Source: Nocardioides abyssi (GTDB taxonomy: Bacteria > Actinomycetota > Actinomycetes > Propionibacteriales > Nocardioidaceae). Taken from it: 64,000 nt of DNA. The notes below the pieces were generated by a model. That model worked only from the letters and a program-made list of their open reading frames with translations. It did no database searches and was not told the origin of the DNA. A program made the position numbers and the translations under genes. Where the stretch lies: the NCBI RefSeq assembly GCF_030412915.1, contig NZ_JAUHJR010000001.1, forward strand, positions 248,001 to 312,000. Direction: 5' to 3'. Below, piece after piece: positions 42,978-50,646 of the stretch (position 1 is its first letter; the number at the start of each line of letters is the position of its first letter).

Positions 42978-43094
42978 CGGGGCGGGCTCTCGGGCGGGCT
43001 CTCGGGCGGGCTCTCGGGCGGGCTCTCGGGCGGGCTTTCGGGCGGGCTCTCGGGCGGGCTTTCGGGCGGGCTCTCGGGCGGGCTCTCGGGCGGG
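42978..43094. repeat. 12-bp tandem repeat next to selC
   Basis: About 9.7 copies of a 12-base unit (CTCGGGCGGGCT); TCGGGCGGG recurs every 12 bases from 42990 to 43086. Two units carry the variant TTTCGGG. It lies directly 3' of the tRNA-Sec gene and 5' of the reductase gene. Confidence 0.9.
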
Positions 43095-43110
43095 GTCGTG
43101 ACGTGAGGTC

Positions 43111-43205
43111 TGGCGGAGGCGGACGGGAATCGAACCCGCCTGACCGAGATGCTCGGCCACTACGGTTTTGAGGACCGCGCCCGTCACCAGACGAGGAACG
43201 CCTCC
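43111..43205 (-). tRNA. selC: tRNA-Sec (anticodon UCA)
   Basis: A 95-nt tRNA on the minus strand, longer than normal tRNAs as expected for bacterial tRNA-Sec. The acceptor GGAGGCG (43205-43199) pairs with CGCCTCC before discriminator G and an encoded CCA (ending at 43111). The anticodon arm is CGGT-CCTCAAA-ACCG with anticodon TCA. A long variable arm (GTGGCCGAGCATCTCGGTCAG) and the T loop GTTCGATTC are present. It reads the in-frame UGA in the fdh gene about 2.6 kb away. Confidence 0.97.
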
Positions 43206-43211
43206 GCCGCG

Positions 43212-43217
43212 ATCCTA
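43212..43217 (-). promoter_or_regulatory. -10 hexamer of selC
   Basis: TAGGAT on the minus strand ends six bases before the tRNA 5' end, so transcription may begin at or near the mature end. No good -35 is visible. Confidence 0.45.
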
Positions 43218-43230
43218 GGCCCCGCCACCC

Positions 43231-43288
43231 GGACATATCGGGGCAGTCCTGCACATATCGGGGGAGATCTGCCCCGATATGTGCAGGA
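43231..43288. repeat. Palindromic CACATATCGGGG repeats between selC and selD
   Basis: TCCTGCACATATCGGGG (43247-43263) and its perfect inverted copy (43272-43288) form a 17-bp stem around eight bases. A third, direct copy (GGACATATCGGGGCAG, 43231-43246) precedes it. This is either an operator array for the divergent selC/selD promoters or a repeat element. Confidence 0.75.
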
Positions 43289-43308
43289 GTCACCGGTTAA
43301 CCGGTGAC
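43289..43308. other. 20-bp perfect palindrome upstream of selD
   Basis: GTCACCGGTTAACCGGTGAC is completely symmetric and lies next to the CACATATCGGGG palindrome, 46 bases before the selD start. It has the look of a dimeric-repressor operator. Confidence 0.55.
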
Positions 43309-43341
43309 CCCGACACCCCCAGCCCCGCATGGCGCGCGGGC

Positions 43342-43347
43342 TAGGTT
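43342..43347 (+). promoter_or_regulatory. -10 hexamer, leaderless start of selD
   Basis: TAGGTT ends seven bases before ATG 43355 with no convincing ribosome-binding site in between, which points to a leaderless message. Confidence 0.4.
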
Positions 43348-43354
43348 CGGGGCC

Positions 43355-44368
43355 ATGACGACGTCGGTGGCAGCAGGGATCCGGTTGACGCAGTTCGCGT
43401 CGGGTGGCGGGTGCGCGTGCAAGGTGCCGCCGGGGGAGCTGGAGCGGGTGCTGGGGGACCTGTCGAGCGGCCGGGCCGACCAGGACGCGACGGGTGACCT
43501 GCTGGTCGGGCTCGACCACGGTGACGACGCGGCGGCGGTGCGGATCGACGGCGAGCGGGCGGTCATCGCGACGACCGACTTCTTCACGCCGGTGGTCGAC
43601 GACGCCTACGACTTCGGGCGGATCGCAGCGACGAACGCGCTCTCCGACGTGTACGCGATGGGCGGCGAGCCGCTGGTGGCGCTCAACCTGCTGGCGTGGC
43701 CGCGGGACCGGATCCCGTTCGAGGTGGCGGCGGAGGTGCTGCGCGGCGGCGCCGACGTGTGCCGCGCGGCCGGCGCGCACCTCGCGGGCGGGCACAGCAT
43801 CGACGACCCCGAGCCGAAGTACGGCCTGGGCGTCACCGGCCTCGCCCACCCCGACAAGCTGCTGCGCAACGACGCCGCGCGCGCCGGCGTACCGCTGACG
43901 CTGACCAAGCCGATCGGCCTCGGCGTGCTCAACAACCGCCACAAGGCGACCGGCGAGGTCTTCCAGCACGCGATCGACGTGATGACGACGCTCAACCGCG
44001 ACGCCTCCCGCGCGGCCGTCGCTGCCGGGCTGAGGGCGGCCACCGACGTGACCGGCTTCGGCCTGCTCGGCCACCTGCACAAGATGGCCCGGGCGAGCGG
44101 GGTGACGGCGGTCGTCGACGCGAGCGCCGTGCCGTACGTCGAGGGGGCGCGCGAGGCGCTGCGCGACGGGTTCGTCCCCGGCGGCAGCCGCCGCAACCTC
44201 GACTGGGTCCGCCCGTTCCTCGAGGCCGGCGTCGACGAGGACGAGCTCGTCCTGCTCGCCGACGCGCAGACCTCCGGCGGCCTGCTGGTCGCCGGCGAGC
44301 TGCCCGGCCACCCGGTCGTCGGCGAGCTCGTGCCCGCCCGCGACGGCGTCACGGTGCAGGTGCGCTAG
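43355..44368 (+). CDS. selD: Selenide, water dikinase SelD
   Basis: A 337-residue selenophosphate synthetase. It uses ATP and selenide to make the selenium donor for SelA. The active-site motif GGGCACK places Cys20 and Lys23 where E. coli SelD has Cys17 and Lys20, so this is the cysteine form, not a selenoprotein. The AIRS-like ATP-binding fold is seen in GDDAAAV, ATTDFFTPVVDD, ATNALSDVYAMGG and the C-terminal AQTSGGLL. ATG 43355 is supported by a close -10. It is divergent from selC. Confidence 0.97.
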   Translation: MTTSVAAGIRLTQFASGGGCACKVPPGELERVLGDLSSGRADQDATGDLLVGLDHGDDAAAVRIDGERAVIATTDFFTPVVDDAYDFGRIAATNALSDVYAMGGEPLVALNLLAWPRDRIPFEVAAEVLRGGADVCRAAGAHLAGGHSIDDPEPKYGLGVTGLAHPDKLLRNDAARAGVPLTLTKPIGLGVLNNRHKATGEVFQHAIDVMTTLNRDASRAAVAAGLRAATDVTGFGLLGHLHKMARASGVTAVVDASAVPYVEGAREALRDGFVPGGSRRNLDWVRPFLEAGVDEDELVLLADAQTSGGLLVAGELPGHPVVGELVPARDGVTVQVR

Positions 44369-44420
44369 CCCCTGGGTCAGCCGCTGGGTCAGCCGCTGGG
44401 TCAGCCGCTGGGTCAGCCGC
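44369..44420. repeat. 12-bp tandem repeat after selD
   Basis: GCTGGGTCAGCC recurs four times with a 12-base period directly after the selD stop and runs into the 3' end of the convergent wHTH gene. The unit differs from the 12-base repeat beside selC. Confidence 0.85.
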
Positions 44421-44706
44421 CGAGGATCGCGGTCAGCGCCTTGCGGTGCCGGGAGTACGCCGCGCGGCCGGCGCGGGTGATGCGGTACGACGTGGTGCCG
44501 CCGCGGCCGCGTCCGTCCTTGCTGACCGAGACGTAACCGGCCTTCTCCAGCGCCGACATCTGCTTGGACAGGTCGGAGTCACTGACCTGCAGGTGCTCGC
44601 GCAGGAACGGGAACGTCACGGTGCTCGCCGTCGACAGGACCGCCATCGCGGCGAGCCGCTTGGGCGCGTGGATCACCGGGTCGAGCTCGTCGAGCCCCCC
44701 GGTCAC
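44413..44706 (-). CDS. Winged-helix transcriptional regulator (MarR-like, small)
   Basis: A 97-residue DNA-binding protein with a single winged helix. The helix-turn-helix is LREHLQVSDSDLSKQMSALEKAGYVSVSK and the wing is GRGGTTSYRITRAG. Its GTG start overlaps the stop of the upstream membrane-protein gene by four bases (GTGA), so the two are co-translated. The likely operator is the pair of TTTCCA-NNN-TGG sites in front of that operon. Regulation of the divergent fdh operon is possible but unproven. Confidence 0.8.
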   Translation of the reverse strand: MTGGLDELDPVIHAPKRLAAMAVLSTASTVTFPFLREHLQVSDSDLSKQMSALEKAGYVSVSKDGRGRGGTTSYRITRAGRAAYSRHRKALTAILGG

Positions 44707-45164
44707 GAGAGCCGGTCCCGCACGCGCGCTGCGGCGGCGGCGTACGACTGCTCGTGCAGCCACAGCCCGGCGGTCGCGAGCAGGAACATCAGCGCCGAGG
44801 CCCAGCCCCACCCGGCCTGCGCGCCGGTCCACCACACGACGCCGAGGACGACCGCGGCGCCGACGAAGTACAGCGCGAACATCGAGCCCATGCCGCGGGG
44901 GGCGCGGCGCAGGACCGACGGCATGGCGCCGCGGTAGCGGGCGTACCACCCGCAGAACGCGCCGAGCGCCCCGAGCAGCACCACGATCAGCGCGATCGCG
45001 ACCGGCAGGTGGTCCTCGGTCAGGCCCTGAACGCCGGTCAGTCCGGCGAACCAGGCGCCGGCAGCGGGGAAGTACCACCCCGGCGTGGGCGGGTAGTCGA
45101 CGTACGGCGCGGCCTCGGCGCGCTCCAGGTCGCGGAGGAGGTCGGCGTGCGGATTGTTTTCCAT
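44703..45164 (-). CDS. Small membrane protein, partner of the wHTH regulator
   Basis: A 153-residue protein with three membrane spans (about 53-77, 92-112, 117-136) and a hydrophilic, Pro/Tyr-containing N-terminus. No domain is recognised. Pairs of a small polytopic protein with a one-domain winged-helix regulator are common in actinobacteria, where the membrane protein may act as the sensor. Its ATG lies inside the first palindromic operator (45158-45174). Confidence 0.75.
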   Translation of the reverse strand: MENNPHADLLRDLERAEAAPYVDYPPTPGWYFPAAGAWFAGLTGVQGLTEDHLPVAIALIVVLLGALGAFCGWYARYRGAMPSVLRRAPRGMGSMFALYFVGAAVVLGVVWWTGAQAGWGWASALMFLLATAGLWLHEQSYAAAAARVRDRLS

Positions 45165-45202
45165 GTTGGAAAGTTATCCGATCGCTTTCCAGGTTGGCAA
45201 GT
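45158..45202. promoter_or_regulatory. Paired palindromic operators between the wHTH operon and fdh
   Basis: TTTCCATGTTGGAAA (45158-45172) is a perfect TTTCCA-TGT-TGGAAA palindrome. TTTCCAGGTTGGCAA (45186-45200) is a near copy 28 bases on. They lie at the start of the membrane-protein/wHTH operon and 75 bases upstream of the fdh start; a possible fdh -10 (TACTGT, 45249-45254) follows. The natural candidate ligand is the wHTH protein encoded at 44413-44706. Confidence 0.6.
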
Positions 45203-45276
45203 GGTCGACCCGGCGAGGTGAGTGGGATTGGTTGTCGGAGGGCCGGGGTACTGTCGCGGCACCGAGGGAGGTGGAC

Positions 45277-48200
45277 GTGGCGAAGGTGAACCTGGGATGG
45301 CCGGTGCTCCGGCAGCTCCTCGGGTCCGACGTGCTCGGCCGCGGCGTCGCCGCGCGGTCCAAGCAGACCGACGCCACCACCGCCCGCACCGAGACCGCCG
45401 ACCGCGTCGCCAAGAGCGTCTGCCCCTACTGCGCCGTCGGCTGCGGGCAGCAGGTCTTCGTCAAGGACGAGCAGGTCATCCAGATCGAGGGCGACCCCGA
45501 CAGCCCGGTCAGCCGGGGCCGGCTGTGCCCGAAGGGCTCGGCCAGCAAGAACCTCGTGACCAGCGAGCTGCGCCAGACCAAGGTCCGCTACCGCCGTCCC
45601 TTCGGGACCGAGTGGGAGGACCTCGACCTCGACGTCGCGATGGAGATGATCGCCGACCGGGTCGTCAAGGCGCGCAACGACACCTGGCAGGACCTCGACG
45701 ACCAGGGCCACAAGGTCCGGCGCGCGATGGGCATCGCCAGCCTCGGAGGGGCGACCCTCGACAACGAGGAGAACTACCTCATCAAGAAGCTCTTCACCGC
45801 GATGGGCGCCATCCAGATCGAGAACCAGGCGCGGATATGACACTCCGCCACGGTCCCCGGTCTGGGGACCTCGTTCGGGCGCGGCGGCGCCACAGGCTTC
45901 CTCCAGGACCTGTCCAACGCTGACTGCATCATCATCCAGGGCTCCAACATGGCCGAGGCCCACCCGGTGGGCTTCCAGTGGGTCATGGAGGCGAAGGCCC
46001 GTGGGGCGAAGGTCATCCACGTCGACCCGCGGTTCACGCGGACCAGCGCGCTCGCGGACACGTTCGTGCCGCTGCGCGTCGGGACCGACATCGCGTTCCT
46101 CGGCGGGATCATCAACTACGTCCTGAGCAACGAGCTGGACTTCCGCGAGTACGTCGTGGCGTACACCAACGCCGCGACCATCGTCAGCGACCAGTACGTC
46201 GACACCGACGACCTCGACGGGCTGTTCTCCGGCTTCGACCCGGAGACCCGCACCTACGACGCGGAGTCGTGGCAGTACGCCACGCAGGAGAAGGACGGCG
46301 GGGACCGGCAGGACCACGAGACCCAGCGCGAGACCGCGTCGGGCATGCAGCACGAGACGCACGGCATGAGCGTCGACGACGACGTGCTCCGCGACGAGAC
46401 GCTGCAGCACCCCAACTGCGTCTACCAGGTGCTCAAGCGGCACTTCTCCCGCTACACCCCCGAGGTCGTGGCGCAGACGTGCGGCGTCAGCGAGGAGCAG
46501 TTCCTCGAGGTGTGCGAGGCGTGGACGCAGAACTCCACGCGCGACCGCACCACCGCGCTCGTCTACAGCGTCGGCTGGACCCAGCACAGCGTCGGCGTGC
46601 AGTACATCCGCACCGGCGCGATCCTCCAGCTGCTGCTCGGCAACATGGGCCGGCCCGGCGGCGGGATCATGGCGCTGCGCGGCCACGCCAGCATCCAGGG
46701 CTCCACCGACATCCCGACGCTGTTCAACCTGCTGCCCGGCTACCTGCCGATGCCCAACGCCGCGGACCACCAGAGCCTCGAGCAGTGGATCGACGCGACC
46801 CGCAACCCCGGTGCGAAGGGCTTCTGGTCCAAGGCCGACGCCTACAGCATCAGCATGCTCAAGGCGTGGTGGGGCGAGCACGCCACCGCCGACAACGACT
46901 ACTGCTTCGACTACCTGCCGCGCATCACCGGCGACCACGGCACCTACCGCACCGTGCTCGACATGATCGACGGCAAGGTCAAGGGCTACTTCCTGCTCGG
47001 GCAGAACCCCGCCGTCGGCTCCGCGCACGGCAAGGCGCAGCGGCTCGGCATGGCCAACCTCGACTGGCTGGTCGTGCGCGACCTGTTCGAGATCGAGAGC
47101 GCGACCTTCTGGAAGGACTCCCCGGAGGTCGCGACCGGCGAGATCGTGCCCGAGGAGTGCCGCACCGAGGTCTTCCTGCTGCCCGCCGCCTCCCACGTGG
47201 AGAAGGAGGGCACCTTCACCCAGACCCACCGGATGCTCCAGTGGCGCGAGAAGGCCGTCGAGCCGCCGGGCGACTGCCGCAGCGAGCTGTGGTTCTTCTT
47301 CCACCTGGGCCGGATGATCCGCGAGCGGCTCGCCGGCTCCACCGACGAGCGCGACCGCCCGCTGCTCGAGCTGACCTGGGACTACCCCCTGCTCGGGGAG
47401 ACCCAGGACCCCGACGCCGAAGCCGTGCTGAAGGAGATCAACGGGTACGACGTCGCGACCGGCCGCCCGCTGTCGACCTTCACCGAGATGGAGACCGACG
47501 GGTCGACCGCCGGCGGCTGCTGGATCTACACCGGCGTGATGAAGGACGGCGTCAACCAGGCCGCCCGCCGCAAGCCCGGCCGCGACCAGGACTGGGTCGC
47601 CGCCGAGTGGGGCTGGACCTGGCCGGCCAACCGCCGCACGCTCTACAACCGCGCGTCGGCCGACCCCGAGGGCCGCCCGTGGAGCGAGCGCAAGGCCTAC
47701 GTCTGGTGGGACGAGGAGCAGCAGCGCTGGGCCGGCCACGACGTGCCGGACTTCGAGGTGACCAAGCCGCCGTCGTACCGCCCGGACCCAGGGGTCGACG
47801 GGATCGACGGCATCGCCGGCGACGACCCGTTCATCATGCAGGGCGACGGGAAGGGCGGGCTCTACGTCCCGCAGGGGCTGCTCGACGGCCCGCTGCCGAC
47901 GCACTACGAGCCGGTCGAGTCGCCGTTCCGCAACCCGATCTACGGCCAGCAGGCCAACCCGACGCGCAAGGAGTACCCGCGCCAGGACAACCGGATGAAC
48001 CCCAGCCCGCCCGAGCATGGCAGCGAGGTCTTCCCCTACGTCTTCACCACCAGCCGGCTCACCGAGCACCACACGGCCGGCGGCATGAGCAGGTACGTCG
48101 CCCGGCTGGCCGAGCTGCAGCCGGAGATGTTCATCGAGGTCAGCCCGGAGCTCGCCGGCGAGCGCGGGCTGGAGAACGGCGGGTGGTGCCACGTCGTGAC

Positions 48201-48576
48201 CGCCCGTGCCGCGATCGAGGCGCGGGTGCTCGTGACCGAGCGGATGACCCCGCTGCGGGTCGAGGGGCGCACCGTCCACCAGGTGTGGCTGCCCTACCAC
48301 TGGGGCACGGGTGGCCTGGTGACCGGCGACTCCGCCAACGACCTGCTGGGCATCTCGCTCGACCCCAACGTGCTGATCCAGGAGAGCAAGGTGGGCACCT
48401 GTGACGTCCTTCCCGGCCGCCGTCCGACCGGTCGCGCGGTGCTCGACCTCGTGACCACCTACCAGGAGCGCGCGGGCATCCTCGGCGACCGCACGGTCCC
48501 CATCGTCACCACCGGCCCCGGCGCCGCGGGTGACGACGAGGGCGACCCGACCGGCGGGGGAGGCGGGGCCTCGTGA
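45277..48576 (+). CDS. fdhA: Formate dehydrogenase catalytic subunit, selenocysteine-containing
   Basis: A 1099-residue molybdenum/tungsten bis-MGD oxidoreductase that oxidises formate to CO2. The [4Fe-4S] cysteines are C49, C52, C56 and C83 (CPYCAVGC ... RLCPKG). An in-frame TGA at 45838-45840 encodes residue 188 as selenocysteine: the flanks ENQARI and HSATVPGLGTSFGRG match the Sec site of formate dehydrogenases, and both sides share one frame. A molybdopterin dinucleotide-binding domain closes the C-terminus. A charged insert (about residues 338-368, many Asp, Glu, His) and a Pro/Asn-rich stretch near 890 enlarge it. GTG 45277 has GGGAGG five bases upstream. No Tat signal is present. Its stop overlaps the fdhB start. 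Confidence 0.95.
45838..45870 (+). promoter_or_regulatory. SECIS element for UGA-to-Sec recoding
   Basis: Directly after the TGA, GGTCCCC (45852-45858) and GGGGACC (45864-45870) form a perfect 7-bp stem with the loop GGTCT. E. coli fdhF has the same GGUCU apical sequence at almost the same distance (17-18 nt) from UGA. This is the expected binding site of SelB. Confidence 0.88.
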
Positions 48577-49526
48577 GCTGGACGATCAGCGAGAACTCCT
48601 TCTGGGGACCGCTCGACCCCGCGGCCGACGCGGGCTACGACGAGGACCGGCCCAAGCGCAAGGGCTTCTTCACCGACACCAGCATCTGCATCGGGTGCAA
48701 GGCGTGCGAGGTCGCCTGCAAGGAGTGGAACGACGTCCCGGCCGACCACTTCGACATGACGGCGACGTCGTACGACAACAGCCACTCGCTCAACGCCAAC
48801 CAGTGGCGCCACGTCGCGTTCATCGAGCAGCCCAAGCGGCTCGGTGACCAGGACCCGGGCCTGCGCGGCACCGCCGGGTCGGTCGACCTCGGCATGCCGG
48901 CGATGGGTCCGCAGGGCAGCGAGAGCCCGGAGGACAAGCCGGACTTCCGCTGGCTGATGTCCTCCGACGTGTGCAAGCACTGCACCCACGCGGCGTGCCT
49001 GGACGTGTGTCCGACGGGCTCGCTGTTCCGCACCGAGTTCGGCACGGTCGTGGTGCAGGACGACATCTGCAACGGGTGCGGGTACTGCGTACCCGCCTGC
49101 CCCTACGGCGTCATCGAGCGGCGCAAGTCCCCCGACGGCGCCAAGAACGTCGGCATCGCGCAGAAGTGCACGCTCTGCTACGACCGCCTCGACGCCGGCA
49201 AGGTCCCGGCCTGCGCGCAGGCCTGCCCCACGCAGTCGATCCAGTACGGCGACGTGGAGGAGCTCCGCGAGCGCGCGAACAAGCGGGTCGAGACGCTGCA
49301 CGAGGCCGGCGTCATGGACGCGCGGCTCTACGGCAACGACCCCCACGACGGCGTCGGCGGCGCCGGGGCCTTCTTCCTGCTGCTCGACGAGCCGGAGGTC
49401 TACGGCTTCCCGCCCGACCCGGTCGTCACCACCAAGGACCTGCCCGCGATGTTCAACCGGGCGACCGCGGCCGCAGCGACGCTGCTGGCCGGAGCGGCCC
49501 TGGCGTTCCTGGGGAGGCGCGGATGA
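48573..49526 (+). CDS. fdhB: Formate dehydrogenase iron-sulfur subunit
   Basis: A 317-residue ferredoxin-like electron-transfer subunit with four [4Fe-4S] sets: CIGCKACEVACKEW, CKHCTHAACLDVCPTG, CNGCGYCVPACPYG, and CTLCYDRL...CAQACPTQ. One C-terminal hydrophobic helix (AAAATLLAGAALAFLG) anchors it to the membrane. It passes electrons from FdhA to the NrfD-type subunit. Its GTG overlaps the fdhA stop (GTGA) and its stop overlaps the ATG of the next gene (ATGA), a tight three-gene operon. Confidence 0.95.
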   Translation: MSWTISENSFWGPLDPAADAGYDEDRPKRKGFFTDTSICIGCKACEVACKEWNDVPADHFDMTATSYDNSHSLNANQWRHVAFIEQPKRLGDQDPGLRGTAGSVDLGMPAMGPQGSESPEDKPDFRWLMSSDVCKHCTHAACLDVCPTGSLFRTEFGTVVVQDDICNGCGYCVPACPYGVIERRKSPDGAKNVGIAQKCTLCYDRLDAGKVPACAQACPTQSIQYGDVEELRERANKRVETLHEAGVMDARLYGNDPHDGVGGAGAFFLLLDEPEVYGFPPDPVVTTKDLPAMFNRATAAAATLLAGAALAFLGRRG

Positions 49527-50611
49527 GCGCGGACCCGGGCCCCCAGACCGGCGCGGAGATCGGGGCGACCCCCGGCTCGGCCGGTGGCCGGACCACGAAG
49601 CGGCGCGGCCGCGGAGGTGGTCGCGGCGGGGACCGGTCGATGGTGCCCGAGGCGGAGTTCACCTCCTACTACGGCCGGCCGATCGTCAAGCCGTCGCCGT
49701 GGGAGGCCGACATCCCGGCGTACCTCTTCGCCGGCGGGCTCGCCGCCGGGTCCTCGCTCCTCGCCGCCGGCGCCGACCTGACCGGCCGCCCCGCGATGCG
49801 TCGGTCGGGCCGGATCACCGCCCTCGGGGCGCTCGGGTTCTCGATGGTGGCCCTCGTGCACGATCTCGGCACGCCGAGCCGGTTCTACAACATGCTGCGG
49901 GTCGCGAAGCTGACCTCGCCGATGTCGGTCGGCACCTGGATCCTCTCGGCCTACGGCCCCTTCGCCGCCGGGGCTGCCGGCGCCGAGGTGGTCCGGATGC
50001 TGCCGCCGCGGTGGCGCACCCAGGGCCTGCTCAAGCTCGTGCCGTACGTCGAGCGACCGGCCGGCGTGGTCGCCGCGGTGGTCGCGCCGGCCGTCGCGTC
50101 GTACACCGCCGTCCTGCTCTCCGACACCGCCACGCCGTCGTGGCACTCGGCCTACCGTGAGCTGCCGTTCGTCTTCGTCGGCTCGGCCGCCGCCGCGTCC
50201 GCGGGGATGGCGATGATCACCGCGCCCGTCGCCGAGACCGGGCCGGCCCGCCGGTTCGCCGTCGCGGGTGCCGTGCTCGAGCTCGCCATGGAGCACCGCA
50301 TGGAGCGGTCCATGGGCATCACCGCCGAGCCGCTCCACGAGGGCACGGCAGGTCGGCTCATGCGGGCCGCCAAGGCGCTCACCGTCGCCGGCGCCGCCGG
50401 CACCGTGCTGGCGGGTGCCACCCGCAGCCGGGCGCTGTCGGTGCTCTCCGGGGCCGCGCTCCTGGCGGGCTCCGCGTGCACGCGGTTCGGGGTGTTCGAG
50501 GCCGGCCAGGCCTCGGCGAAGGACCCGAAGTACACCGTCGTCCCGCAGCGCGAGCGGCTCGAGCGCGAGGGCCCGGTCCGCCACCCGGATGGTGAAATCC
50601 CGACCCGGTGA
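49523..50611 (+). CDS. NrfD/PsrC-family polysulfide reductase-type membrane subunit
   Basis: A 362-residue integral membrane protein with a Gly/Arg-rich cytoplasmic N-terminus (about 40 residues, TTKRRGRGGGRGGDRS) and about eight membrane spans in the NrfD arrangement. Family marks include VHDLGTPSRFYNMLRVAKLTSPMSVGTWILSAYGP, where charged residues sit at the quinone site. It completes the formate dehydrogenase as the quinone-reducing membrane anchor. ATG 49523 overlaps the fdhB stop. Confidence 0.9.
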   Translation: MSADPGPQTGAEIGATPGSAGGRTTKRRGRGGGRGGDRSMVPEAEFTSYYGRPIVKPSPWEADIPAYLFAGGLAAGSSLLAAGADLTGRPAMRRSGRITALGALGFSMVALVHDLGTPSRFYNMLRVAKLTSPMSVGTWILSAYGPFAAGAAGAEVVRMLPPRWRTQGLLKLVPYVERPAGVVAAVVAPAVASYTAVLLSDTATPSWHSAYRELPFVFVGSAAAASAGMAMITAPVAETGPARRFAVAGAVLELAMEHRMERSMGITAEPLHEGTAGRLMRAAKALTVAGAAGTVLAGATRSRALSVLSGAALLAGSACTRFGVFEAGQASAKDPKYTVVPQRERLEREGPVRHPDGEIPTR

Positions 50612-50646
50612 GCCTTGCCTCACCGCCCATCGGGCACCGTAGGTGC

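Noticed and set aside
42978-43094. Coding extension of the NADP reductase (Arg/Ala/Pro/Glu repeats)
   Set aside because: The 12-bp period gives a repetitive peptide in every frame, and the reductase starts cleanly with its Rossmann motif at 42929.
43355-43420. SelD as a second selenoprotein
   Set aside because: The active-site position is TGC (Cys20), not TGA.
44413-48300. A 1295-residue minus-strand protein
   Set aside because: Most of it is antisense to fdhA with Val/Gly/Arg-rich, low-complexity translation; only the wHTH part at 44413-44706 is a gene.
45277-48576. The formate dehydrogenase as a disrupted pseudogene or two genes
   Set aside because: Both parts are in one frame, the TGA falls exactly at the known Sec position, a SECIS stem follows, and all sel genes are present.
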